The notes under the pieces are model-generated. The model saw only the letters and a program-made list of their open reading frames with translations. It did no database searches and was not told where the DNA came from. 8,870 bases of DNA from Eggerthella sp. CAG:209 (lineage in GTDB: Bacteria > Actinomycetota > Coriobacteriia > Coriobacteriales > Eggerthellaceae). Of the stretch, positions 1 to 5,395 are shown piece by piece (within the stretch, counting starts at the first letter, position 1; each line of letters begins with the position of its first letter). Location of the stretch: positions 1 to 8,870 of the forward strand of contig FR884633.1 in assembly GCA_000436075.1 (NCBI GenBank). Direction: 5' to 3'. Both the position numbers and the translations under genes were made by a program.

Positions 1-110
1 CGCAAGGGCCAAGTCCATCAGAGGGTGGCAAGATTTGTGCGCCGTGCATGATTTGAGGGCTTCGGGCGGCGAAAACGCCCCTTGGTGGCAAGATGTTCGC
101 GCGGCGTATT

Positions 111-137
111 CCCCAACGGCGCTTTGCGGGGCTTTTT
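111..137 (+). terminator. possible weak intrinsic terminator of an upstream gene
   Basis: CCCC (111-114) can pair with GGGG (128-131), with an inner GC/GC pairing (119-120 with 126-127), followed by CTTTTT (132-137). The T-run is right for an intrinsic terminator, but the stem is short and interrupted. It would end a rightward transcript entering from before the window. Confidence 0.25.
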
Positions 138-189
138 GGATACATAGCACGCATATCTTGCCAAAAGTAGCTGAATCTGAATACATGGC

Positions 190-203
190 GGCAATATATT
201 GCC
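190..203. promoter_or_regulatory. perfect 14-bp palindrome GGCAATATATTGCC
   Basis: The 14 bases are identical to their reverse complement. The arms are overlapping GGCAATAT half-sites of the repeat family seen across 24-265. Perfect symmetry and an AT-rich centre suit a dimeric DNA-binding protein. It lies about 300 bp upstream of the capA-like start, so its target gene is uncertain. Confidence 0.45.
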
Positions 204-250
204 ACGAACTGGTGTTTTTCTTGTCCGAGGCCCCTTCGGGAACGCATCGG

Positions 251-264
251 GGCGATATATTGCC
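251..264. promoter_or_regulatory. near-palindrome GGCGATATATTGCC
   Basis: This is a copy of the 190-203 palindrome with a single base changed in the left arm (G for A at 254). It shares an 11-base right arm with that site and lies 61 bp further on. About six helical turns of spacing would place the two sites on the same DNA face, which fits cooperative binding but may be chance. Confidence 0.4.
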
Positions 265-345
265 ATGGCCAGGCGCCGAATGATCGCCACCGAAGTTCAT
301 CGACGGTCTATCTCAGACTGTAATGGGGATAAGCGGGCGATGCCC

Positions 346-379
346 AAGACTCCCTCTATGCTCTTAAAGGGAGGGACTT
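346..379. other. imperfect hairpin upstream of the capA-like gene
   Basis: CTCCCT (350-355) pairs with AGGGAG (368-373), and AAG (346-348) can pair with CTT (377-379) across a small asymmetric internal loop. The bases after it (ATTGCATATC) are AT-rich but not a T-tract. It may be a leader structure, a weak terminator or incidental. Confidence 0.25.
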
Positions 380-507
380 ATTGCATATCTTTCGATAATG
401 CGGCTATTACACAAATTGCTAATAATCTTGTGACGTGGGCCGACCTCTACAATGAAACCAGCGCACAAAGATGCGCCAAGGGGGAATACAGAGGGGAAGG
501 AAGAGCC

Positions 508-1830
508 ATGAGGGTAGTGCTCTGCGGTGACCTGCTATTTTCGAGCAGGAACCTGAAGAACCGTTTGGATAAGCGCGTGGTCGATCTGCTTGTAGATGCA
601 GATGCGGTATTTGCAAATGCCGAGTTCAGTACGCCGAAAAGAAACACCCCTCCGGGTTTGTGCATGTATTTGACTTCAGTGCGTCAAGATATTCTCGATG
701 AGCTGACCGACTTGAATATCAAGTTGGTTTCCTTTGCGAACAATCACACCATAGATTACGGTCCGCAGGGCTGCCTTGAAACCATAGAGGCAGCTGAGGC
801 ACGAGGCATCATTCCCTGTGGCGTGGGCCGCAATCTTTGGGAGGCTCGCAAGGCGCGCTTCCTCGACACGGCGCAAGGTCGTGTAGCGGTGGTTGCATGC
901 TCTTCGACCTGGGCCGAGCGCGCTTTGGCAAGCAACGAGAATGCCGATGTGGTGGCGCGTCCGGGGTTGTGCCCGCTGCGTTGGGGGCGTTCGTATGTGT
1001 TGCCGAGCGAGCAATTTGAACAGCTTCGTGCTATTGATGCAATGTTGGGCACCGATAAAAGTTTCAAAGAAGTAAGCAAGATTGAAACGTGGGAGTCACC
1101 GACGGAAGATGCGTTCAAGTTCGGTTCTGCCATGAGCGGAAACTTGCAGATCGAGCGCGGTGACCGCGCCTATGTTCGCGATTACGTGAACGAATCTGAT
1201 CAGGAAGCAATTCTGGAGAGCATTCGCGATGCTGCGCGCAGGTCGGATGTGGTTATCGCCACATTGCATACGCATGAAGGCGAAAACGAAAACTGGTATG
1301 CAACCTATGCGCCAAAATTCGTAGAAGAATTTGCCCGTAAAACCATCGATGCGGGGGCAACGTGCTTCGTAGGGCAGGGCGCCCACTTCCCGCGTGGTGT
1401 GGAAGTGTATAAGGGATGCCCCATTTTCTACAATCTGGGCAGCTTGCTGATGGAGTTCGAATCGGGCGAATCGATGATCTCGCCGGAAATGTATGAGACG
1501 TATCATTTGGGCCCTGATGCTCATCCGTCTGATCTGCATTCGAATCGCGCTCAGAAGCCTGATGGTTCCTGGAACGGGTTCTATTCGGAACGCCGTTTCT
1601 CGACCAACTTCCTGGTCGTTCTCGACATCGATGAGGAAGGGGCAAACTACGAAATTGTTCCGCTTGATTTGGATATGCATCGTGAAAACAACCTGAAGCG
1701 CGGCTTGCCAGAGGTTTCCACTCCTGAAGAAGGAAAGAAGTTTGCTGATTATCTTGCGCATGCCAGCGAACGCTATGGGGTTTCGTTTACATACTGCGAG
1801 GAAATAGGCGCTATATCGTTTGATGCTTAA
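508..1830 (+). CDS. CapA-like protein (PGA_cap / metallophosphatase fold), cytosolic
   Basis: This encodes a 440-residue member of the CapA/PgsA family, a calcineurin-like metallophosphatase fold. Visible family motifs, in order: a GD near the N-terminus (7-8), NAE (38-40, where relatives usually have NLE), ANNHTIDYG (77-85), GVGRN (105-109), a strand leading to HTHEGEN (254-260, relatives have H-x-G-x-E) and GQGAHFPRGVEVY (289-301) running into FYNLGSLL (307-314, relatives have YSLGNF). The ATG at 508 is chosen because GAGGGGAAGG (491-500) precedes it and the family fold starts at once; the frame is open upstream to 199 without a good ribosome site. Many CapA proteins carry an N-terminal membrane anchor, but this one shows no signal peptide or membrane segment, so a cytosolic role is likely. 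The founding members act in poly-gamma-glutamate capsule synthesis; no capBC-like genes are present, so capsule synthesis is not supported. The substrate is unknown. Confidence 0.88.
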   Translation: MRVVLCGDLLFSSRNLKNRLDKRVVDLLVDADAVFANAEFSTPKRNTPPGLCMYLTSVRQDILDELTDLNIKLVSFANNHTIDYGPQGCLETIEAAEARGIIPCGVGRNLWEARKARFLDTAQGRVAVVACSSTWAERALASNENADVVARPGLCPLRWGRSYVLPSEQFEQLRAIDAMLGTDKSFKEVSKIETWESPTEDAFKFGSAMSGNLQIERGDRAYVRDYVNESDQEAILESIRDAARRSDVVIATLHTHEGENENWYATYAPKFVEEFARKTIDAGATCFVGQGAHFPRGVEVYKGCPIFYNLGSLLMEFESGESMISPEMYETYHLGPDAHPSDLHSNRAQKPDGSWNGFYSERRFSTNFLVVLDIDEEGANYEIVPLDLDMHRENNLKRGLPEVSTPEEGKKFADYLAHASERYGVSFTYCEEIGAISFDA

Positions 1831-2040
1831 ACGAGGTGCGTCCCTGAAGGGTGACGGTGATTAGGCGCCGACAACCAGGGCTCTCACCGTTCGGGGTGCC
1901 AGCGCCCGCCCGTAGGCTTTCGGTTGGGGCGACTGCGGCCGTCCTAGGCTTGTACGAGCAGCGTGATTGCCTGGCGATTGTTCGCAAGCGAGCGCGGTAA
2001 ATTGTCTGTGGAGCCATACCACGTGATTAGAGGAGGGGTT
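1831..2040. other. intergenic gap with a possible structured leader
   Basis: This gap between the capA-like and hydratase genes has no clear terminator or promoter. A foldable element lies at 1864-1906: GGCGC (1864-1868) pairs with GCGCC (1902-1906), partial pairing continues inward, and an inner CACC/GGTG hairpin (1885-1888 with 1895-1898) has a six-base loop. I do not recognise a known riboswitch. A TAAATT at 1998-2003 could be a -10 box, but lacks a well-spaced -35. Confidence 0.3.
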
Positions 2041-2829
2041 ATGCCATTCAACACCATCAAAACCGAAGAGCGTGATGGTATCTATATCATCACGCTGAAC
2101 AGGCCAAAGGCGAAAAATGCCATGAATAGCGAAATGTGGCAGGAGCTGTGCTGGGCCTTTGACCATCTCGATGAAACCGATTCGCTCCGATGCTGCATCA
2201 TCACCAATGCTGGTGATTGCTTCTGCGCCGGGAGCGACCTGAAGGAAATTGCCGCAGGCACCTATCATGCTCCTGAGGGGTATGAGAAAAGCGGGTTCTG
2301 CGGCATGACCAAACGTTATATCCCGAAGCCGATCATCGCGGCATGCCAGGGGCGTGTTTTAGGAGGTGGCGTAGAGGTTGTTATGGCGTGTGACCTGGCG
2401 GTCTGCTCAACCGAATCGACGTTTTCTCTCCCTGAACCGCGGCGTGGCCTTACTGCCGCAGGCGGTGGTTTGCTGATGCGCATTATGCAGATGGTGCCGC
2501 AAAAAGCAGCCATGGAATTAATGCTTACCTGCGAGCCTTTTTCTGCCCAAAAGGCGCTTGACTGCTTCTTGGTAAATCGTGTTGTTGAGCCCGATCGGGT
2601 GCTTGATGAGGCTATTTCCTTAGCGAAGCTTATCTGCAAGGGAGCGCCTTTGGCGGTTGAATGCACAAAGCGAACCGCCTACGAAACCATGGGAGAAAAT
2701 GTGGTGTATCCTTCGCGAGGCTGGGAAATTCTCGAAGAGATTGAGCGGATTACCCAAAATAGCGAAGACAAGATTGAGGGTGCAACGGCATTTGCCGAAA
2801 AGCGTGAGCCAGTTTGGAAAGGCCGTTAG
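2041..2829 (+). CDS. enoyl-CoA hydratase/isomerase family protein, CaiD-like
   Basis: This encodes a 262-residue crotonase-fold enzyme, close to the usual 260. Crotonases act on the acyl part of CoA thioesters in the cytosol, most often adding water across a 2,3 double bond. The N-terminus shows the usual strand and LNRPKAKNAM block. CAGSDLKE (62-69) forms the first oxyanion-hole loop, and GGG at 108-110 the second. Both glutamates expected of a true hydratase are present: E112 after the glycines and E132 in LPE, 20 residues apart as in rat mitochondrial hydratase. The last residues, AFAEKREPVWKGR (250-262), closely resemble the end of E. coli CaiD (crotonobetainyl-CoA hydratase) as I recall it. 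The ATG at 2041 follows AGGAGGGG (2031-2038) closely; upstream in-frame starts lack such a site. It precedes an acyl-CoA dehydrogenase, so both probably act in one CoA pathway. The family call is firm; the substrate is not. Confidence 0.92.
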   Translation: MPFNTIKTEERDGIYIITLNRPKAKNAMNSEMWQELCWAFDHLDETDSLRCCIITNAGDCFCAGSDLKEIAAGTYHAPEGYEKSGFCGMTKRYIPKPIIAACQGRVLGGGVEVVMACDLAVCSTESTFSLPEPRRGLTAAGGGLLMRIMQMVPQKAAMELMLTCEPFSAQKALDCFLVNRVVEPDRVLDEAISLAKLICKGAPLAVECTKRTAYETMGENVVYPSRGWEILEEIERITQNSEDKIEGATAFAEKREPVWKGR

Positions 2830-2851
2830 GAGCCTCAGTTGGCTTGTTGGG

Positions 2852-2877
2852 GAAGGCGCTCCGTATGGGGCGCCTTC
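2852..2877. terminator. strong hairpin after the hydratase gene
   Basis: An 11-bp stem (2852-2862 with 2867-2877, one G-T wobble) closes a four-base GTAT loop. The stem is GC-rich and starts 22 bases after the hydratase stop, the usual place for a terminator. Neither strand has a T-tract next to it, so it may be an inefficient or factor-assisted terminator, or an mRNA-stabilising 3' end. It makes co-transcription of hydratase and dehydrogenase partial at best. Confidence 0.5.
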
Positions 2878-2902
2878 TCGGTCAAAAACGAGTAAATGGG
2901 GT

Positions 2903-2932
2903 ATTTCGATTTATCGGAATGGCCTGATAGGC
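2903..2932. promoter_or_regulatory. symmetric elements upstream of the dehydrogenase
   Basis: ATTTCGAT (2903-2910) and ATCGGAAT (2913-2920) form an inverted repeat matching at seven of eight positions around two bases. GCCT-GAT-AGGC (2922-2932) follows at once. Such symmetry is compatible with an operator. No convincing -35/-10 pair was found nearby. Confidence 0.25.
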
Positions 2933-3002
2933 GGGTTTGCGCTTTCGTCATATCCTAGAGAGGTTACATTTCGTCAAACTTGGGAATAGGTAAGAACCTT
3001 TT

Positions 3003-3050
3003 GGTACCGTATTCTTTTAACTGTGAAAAGAATGTATCAGGAGGGGTACC
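3003..3050 (+). promoter_or_regulatory. nested inverted repeat that can enclose the dehydrogenase ribosome site
   Basis: ATTCTTTT (3011-3018) and AAAAGAAT (3026-3033) are a perfect 8-bp inverted repeat around seven bases. Outside them GGTACC stands at 3003-3008 and again at 3045-3050 and, being self-complementary, can pair as an outer stem. The Shine-Dalgarno AGGAGGGG (3039-3046) lies in the internal loop and outer arm of this structure, and the GTG start follows directly at 3051. If it forms in RNA, it would limit ribosome access. The inner repeat could instead be a DNA operator. Confidence 0.4.
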
Positions 3051-4196
3051 GTGGACTTCGCTTTGTCCGACAACCAGAAGAACATCATTGCCACATTTCG
3101 CGAATTCGGCGAATCGGTATTTACTCCTGAATCGGTATTCCAGTGGCGAAAAGATCAAGGCCTTCCCGATGAAGTGGTGAAGGGCTTCGTTGATCGCTAC
3201 TTCGCACTGGACGATCAAAGCCCCGACGGCATGGGCATTATGTCGCAGACACTTATCCTGGAAGAGCTTTGCCGTTGTGCAGGTGCCGCCCTCCCATTCC
3301 AAAACGACCTGTTCAATCTACAGATCATGGGCGGTTTTGCCGATGAGACGGTATCTTCGAGGGTATTGGATGACTACCGCCAAACGGGGCGCTTGATGTT
3401 TTCGCTGGGTGTTTCTGAGCCGAATGCGGGTTCTGACACTATGAGCATGACCACATCGGTTGAAACGCGCGATGGTCGTTTGGTGCTCAACGGCAAGAAA
3501 ACCTATGTGAACAACGGCGAGTATTCGCCAAGCATCCTGTGCGCTGCCATCGACAAGGACACGCCTTCCGAAGACGAGTATCCGTCGCTTTCTTTTTGGC
3601 TTATTCCGCACGATTTACCAGGCATTCGCGCCGTACCCATCAACAAGATCGGCCAATCGATGGTGCCGTTTGCATCGGTTTCCTTCGACGAGGTTGAGTT
3701 GAAGCCCGAGTATCGTTTGCGCGGTCACGAAGGGGGCTTTCGCCACCTGTTCAAGATGTTGGAATTCGGCCGTGTGTTCACGTGCGCAGCATCGCTGGGC
3801 ATGGCGCAAGCTGCTATGGAAGACGCGGTTGCCAACGCGCGTGTGCGAAAGGCGTTCGGCGTTTCTATCGGGCAATTCCAGCAGGTAGAGCAGATGCTTA
3901 CCGACATGGAGGTGTCGCTGCGTACGATGCGCTCTATGCTGTACCAAGCTGCATGGGCCATTGAAACTGACCAGCCTGATAAGCGTTTGGCGGTTGCGTT
4001 GATGAAGCGCTACATCCCCAAGACGGCAACCGAGGTGGCAAGCAGCGCTATGCAGATCCTGGGCGGCTTGGGGTACACCGATAGTGCCCGAGTGAGCACT
4101 ATCTGGCAGGATTGCCGCGGCAATCAGATCGCTGAAGGCACCGATCAGATCATGGTGTATATTTCCGCGCCCCTCATCATGAAGGAATATGAATAG
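3051..4196 (+). CDS. acyl-CoA dehydrogenase family protein, CaiA-like
   Basis: This encodes a 381-residue FAD flavoenzyme of the acyl-CoA dehydrogenase family, which forms (or in reverse reduces) the 2,3 double bond of an acyl-CoA. The N-terminal helical domain begins MDFALSDNQ. The beta domain opens with SEPNAGSD (122-129), the flavin/substrate signature. The C-terminal helical domain includes the ALMKRYIP and QILGGLGY blocks. The catalytic base is probably E362 in AEGTDQI, matching the EGT glutamate of medium-chain dehydrogenases. Its length, its start and its end (LIMKEYE) recall E. coli CaiA, crotonobetainyl-CoA reductase; as I recall, CaiA has a glycine where this protein has E362, so the chemistry may differ. 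Start is GTG with AGGAGGGG four bases upstream. No electron-transfer flavoprotein gene lies in the window, so its redox partner must be encoded elsewhere. The neighbouring CaiD-like hydratase suggests a shared substrate. Confidence 0.93.
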   Translation: MDFALSDNQKNIIATFREFGESVFTPESVFQWRKDQGLPDEVVKGFVDRYFALDDQSPDGMGIMSQTLILEELCRCAGAALPFQNDLFNLQIMGGFADETVSSRVLDDYRQTGRLMFSLGVSEPNAGSDTMSMTTSVETRDGRLVLNGKKTYVNNGEYSPSILCAAIDKDTPSEDEYPSLSFWLIPHDLPGIRAVPINKIGQSMVPFASVSFDEVELKPEYRLRGHEGGFRHLFKMLEFGRVFTCAASLGMAQAAMEDAVANARVRKAFGVSIGQFQQVEQMLTDMEVSLRTMRSMLYQAAWAIETDQPDKRLAVALMKRYIPKTATEVASSAMQILGGLGYTDSARVSTIWQDCRGNQIAEGTDQIMVYISAPLIMKEYE

Positions 4197-4217
4197 AAAG
4201 CCCTGTTGGCGTGGTTT

Positions 4218-4378
4218 CGCGGGTTGTTATTCCGCGATCATCCGCGATTGGGTTGGGTGGCATTAACGGATTTTGCTCCAAAGAGACGCTGTTCTGAGCG
4301 CCCGTTGTCGGGCTCAGCGGCATTACCCAAGTTGATATTGCCCGAACGCCCGCGACTGAGCTGGATGGGCGTTACAGG
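4218..4378. repeat. degenerate repeats between the dehydrogenase and tetR
   Basis: GGCATTA occurs at 4259-4265 and 4319-4325, exactly 60 bp apart, and a variant GGCGTTA at 4368-4374. The first and third copies sit in longer similar stretches (about 4243-4269 and 4351-4378) that share CGCGA, TGG and TGG blocks. A tandem 10-base pair, TCCGCGATCA then TCCGCGATTG, covers 4231-4250. The third copy runs into the end of tetR. Origin is unclear: a decayed gene, a duplicated intergenic element, or coincidence. Confidence 0.35.
4294..4317. terminator. possible bidirectional terminator between convergent genes
   Basis: CTGAG (4294-4298) pairs with CTCAG (4313-4317); after a two-base bulge, CCCG (4301-4304) pairs with CGGG (4309-4312) around a TTGT loop. 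It lies between the dehydrogenase and the convergently read tetR, where both transcripts must stop. There is no T-tract on either side, so efficiency is doubtful. Confidence 0.35.
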
Positions 4379-5025
4379 TTACGCCTTAATTGCGCTTCTT
4401 TGATTTCGCTTTCCATGGAGCTGTGGATGATGTTGGAAAAAGGTCCTGCGTTGCTGATCAGATGCTTGGTGCCGGGCTGCTCGCACTTGTGCGTGAAATA
4501 GGAAAGGAACGCGCAGGTGTAGAACTCGCTTAAGAAGTCGATGTTTTCTTCTGGCAGGTAGCGGTTGGCCAAGATGATGGTGATGTCGTTGCGCAAGGCG
4601 GGCAAGTACAGATCGTACAGATACTCGCGCAGGGTGGCGGGCCCGGTTTCGGCAAAAGCCTGCATGTAGAAGGCGCGGTTTCGCTCTAGCACAATGGCAA
4701 AGGCGTCGAAGAATTTCGAATGGTCAAGCGAGCGCACGCCCGATTTCTGCGTGATGTAGAACGGGAAGCTCGAAAGAGAAGGGTCTTCGTCCTTCTTGTA
4801 AACCAGGATGTTCTCGGGGAATCGGTGTTGAAGCTCGAGTCCCAGATCGTATCGGAACTTCCAAATAATGAGAGCATTCTTATCTTCGAAGTGGTAGTAG
4901 AACGTTTTGCGGTTCTTACCCGTGCGCTCAACGATGTCGCTGATGGAAACCTTCTTCAGCGGCTGCTCTTCGCACAGCTGCACAAGCGCATCGGCAATTA
5001 GCAGTTTTGTGTCGAGTGTTCCCAT
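4372..5025 (-). CDS. TetR/AcrR-family transcriptional regulator
   Basis: This encodes a 217-residue one-component regulator. The N-terminal helix-turn-helix covers roughly residues 8-52: helix 1 TKLLIADALVQLCEE (6-20), then VSISDIVERTGKNRKTFYYHF (recognition helix about 36-46), the classic TetR pattern ending F-Y-Y-H-F. The rest is helical with a variable ligand pocket, rich in aromatic residues in the last third (FYTCAFLSYFTH). On the minus strand AAAGGA precedes the ATG at a normal distance, supporting this start. Family members usually repress their own and neighbouring promoters and release DNA when a small hydrophobic ligand binds. It is divergent from the ene-reductase across 370 bp holding several symmetric sequences, so it is probably the regulator of that gene; activation rather than repression cannot be excluded. 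The ligand is unknown. Confidence 0.9.
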   Translation of the reverse strand: MGTLDTKLLIADALVQLCEEQPLKKVSISDIVERTGKNRKTFYYHFEDKNALIIWKFRYDLGLELQHRFPENILVYKKDEDPSLSSFPFYITQKSGVRSLDHSKFFDAFAIVLERNRAFYMQAFAETGPATLREYLYDLYLPALRNDITIILANRYLPEENIDFLSEFYTCAFLSYFTHKCEQPGTKHLISNAGPFSNIIHSSMESEIKEAQLRRNL

Positions 5026-5080
5026 TTCCCGATCCTTTCAACCTTCCATACTTGGCTAGTTTAGCGCTACCGAGCATTCT

Positions 5081-5116
5081 TTTGGTCAAATCAATGAAAA
5101 TGAGTAGTTGATTCAA
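5081..5116. promoter_or_regulatory. candidate operator near the tetR promoter
   Basis: TTTG-GT-CAAA (5081-5090) and TTGA-T-TCAA (5108-5116) are each symmetric, and AATCAA (5089-5094) is the exact inverse of TTGATT (5108-5113). On the minus strand TTGACC (complement of 5084-5089) could serve as a -35 box for tetR, though the matching -10 is weak. The position fits autoregulation by the TetR protein. Confidence 0.3.
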
Positions 5117-5143
5117 AAACTATCGCAGCAATTGGCTAGCAAA

Positions 5144-5171
5144 TGCGCGATGAATGGATACTCATCGCGCA
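5144..5171. promoter_or_regulatory. perfect 10-bp inverted repeat in the divergent tetR/reductase region
   Basis: TGCGCGATGA (5144-5153) and TCATCGCGCA (5162-5171) are exact inverse copies around eight bases. The 28-bp span suits a dimeric or double-dimer regulator; as RNA it would also make a stable hairpin. It lies about 120 bp from the tetR start and 225 bp from the reductase start. It is the strongest operator candidate for the adjacent TetR protein, by position and symmetry only. Confidence 0.5.
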
Positions 5172-5172
5172 A

Positions 5173-5184
5173 ATTATGCATAAT
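5173..5184. promoter_or_regulatory. perfect 12-bp palindrome ATTATGCATAAT
   Basis: The 12 bases equal their reverse complement and begin two bases after the 5144-5171 inverted repeat. The site is AT-rich. A TACAAT at 5212-5217 nearby may be the -10 box of the reductase promoter, but has no clear -35. The paired symmetric sites suggest a compound control region. Confidence 0.4.
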
Positions 5185-5232
5185 GCCGCCAATTCGTCCG
5201 AATATCTGTTTTACAATAATTTACGCGAAGGA

Positions 5233-5280
5233 GTGCTCACGATTGGTCATCACTGGTATAGATCGTTGCATGTAGGGTAG
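5233..5280 (+). other. possible leader peptide frame before an attenuator-like hairpin
   Basis: From GTG at 5233 a 15-codon frame runs to TAG at 5278-5280 (product MLTIGHHWYRSLHVG if started at GTG). AAGGAG (5228-5233) overlaps that GTG, which is too close; it would be ideally spaced for the in-frame ATT at 5242, a rare start codon. The stop overlaps the first base of the hairpin at 5280-5306. The arrangement resembles a leader-peptide attenuator, but short frames arise easily by chance. Confidence 0.2.
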
Positions 5281-5311
5281 ACGGCTTCCAGAAGGGGGAG
5301 GTCGTCGTTTT
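5280..5311 (+). terminator. attenuator-like hairpin in the ene-reductase leader
   Basis: GACGGCTTCC (5280-5289) pairs with GGAGGTCGTC (5297-5306) over ten positions, two of them G-U, around a seven-base loop, and GTTTT (5307-5311) follows. This is the form of an intrinsic terminator, yet it lies about 85 bases upstream of the ene-reductase start on the same strand with no recognised gene before it. If the promoter is near 5212, it would act as a conditional terminator; otherwise the promoter lies after it. Confidence 0.4.
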
Positions 5312-5395
5312 CATGTTCGGAAACGAATTGTGCCAGGTATGTCTAATCTGCTCTCAGAGGTTCACATCTTATGTTCTTAGGAAAGGGGCTGCGAC

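Larger units (their letters stand above)
24..265. repeat. cluster of GGCAA(T/G)AT half-sites, direct and inverted
   Basis: The 11-mer GGTGGCAAGAT occurs at 24-34 and again at 84-94, exactly 60 bp apart. Its core appears inverted as ATCTTGCCA at 155-163. Two palindromic copies follow at 190-203 and 251-264, sharing the 11-mer ATATATTGCCA (194-204 and 255-265), 61 bp apart. Counting one variant arm (GGCGATAT), this gives seven half-sites of one family in about 240 bp. A further exact ATATTGCC lies in the gap before tetR (4335-4342), and one lies inside gatA (8340-8347). The cluster could be a multi-site operator for a dimeric regulator or a dispersed intergenic repeat; the sequence alone does not decide. 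Confidence 0.65.
1..507. other. non-coding region upstream of the capA-like gene
   Basis: I see no convincing gene here. Open frames exist on both strands, but they lack a good ribosome binding site and none gives a recognisable protein. The region is instead rich in short symmetric elements: a cluster of GGCAA(T/G)AT half-sites (27-264), a GGGCG/CGCCC hairpin (64-68 with 76-80), a possible weak terminator (111-137), a GGGC-GAT-GCCC hairpin (335-345) and a longer imperfect hairpin (346-379). Possible -10 boxes for the capA-like gene are GATAAT (394-399) and TACAAT (448-453), but neither has a convincing -35 box at standard spacing. An upstream gene may end just before position 1. Confidence 0.6.

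Noticed and set aside
24..265. CRISPR array
   Set aside because: The repeats are 8-14 bp, in mixed orientation and unevenly spaced, with no constant-length repeat/spacer pattern and no cas gene nearby.
18..290. Overlapping small frames on both strands at the left end
   Set aside because: They overlap each other and the palindromic repeat cluster, lack ribosome sites and give basic or low-information proteins with no known motif.
199..507. N-terminal extension of the capA-like frame to 199
   Set aside because: The extension has no ribosome site and no recognisable sequence and covers symmetric non-coding elements. The ATG at 508 has a good Shine-Dalgarno and starts the family fold directly.
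1864..1950. A tRNA or known riboswitch in the capA-hydratase gap
   Set aside because: No tRNA arm pattern or TTCGA-type loop and none of the conserved boxes of cobalamin, glycine, SAM or T-box elements could be identified.
1963..2040. An upstream start for the hydratase at 1963
   Set aside because: The extra residues do not fit the crotonase N-terminus and there is no ribosome site; AGGAGGGG at 2031-2038 sets the start at 2041.
2041..4196. A carnitine (cai) operon
   Set aside because: Only CaiA-like and CaiD-like genes are present, with separate leaders and a hairpin between them; no caiT, caiB, caiC or caiE homologue is in the window.
4206..4403. A 65-codon rightward frame starting with TTG
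   Set aside because: It lacks a convincing ribosome site, overlaps the end of tetR on the other strand and consists of degenerate DNA repeats. It is kept only as an observation under the repeat finding.
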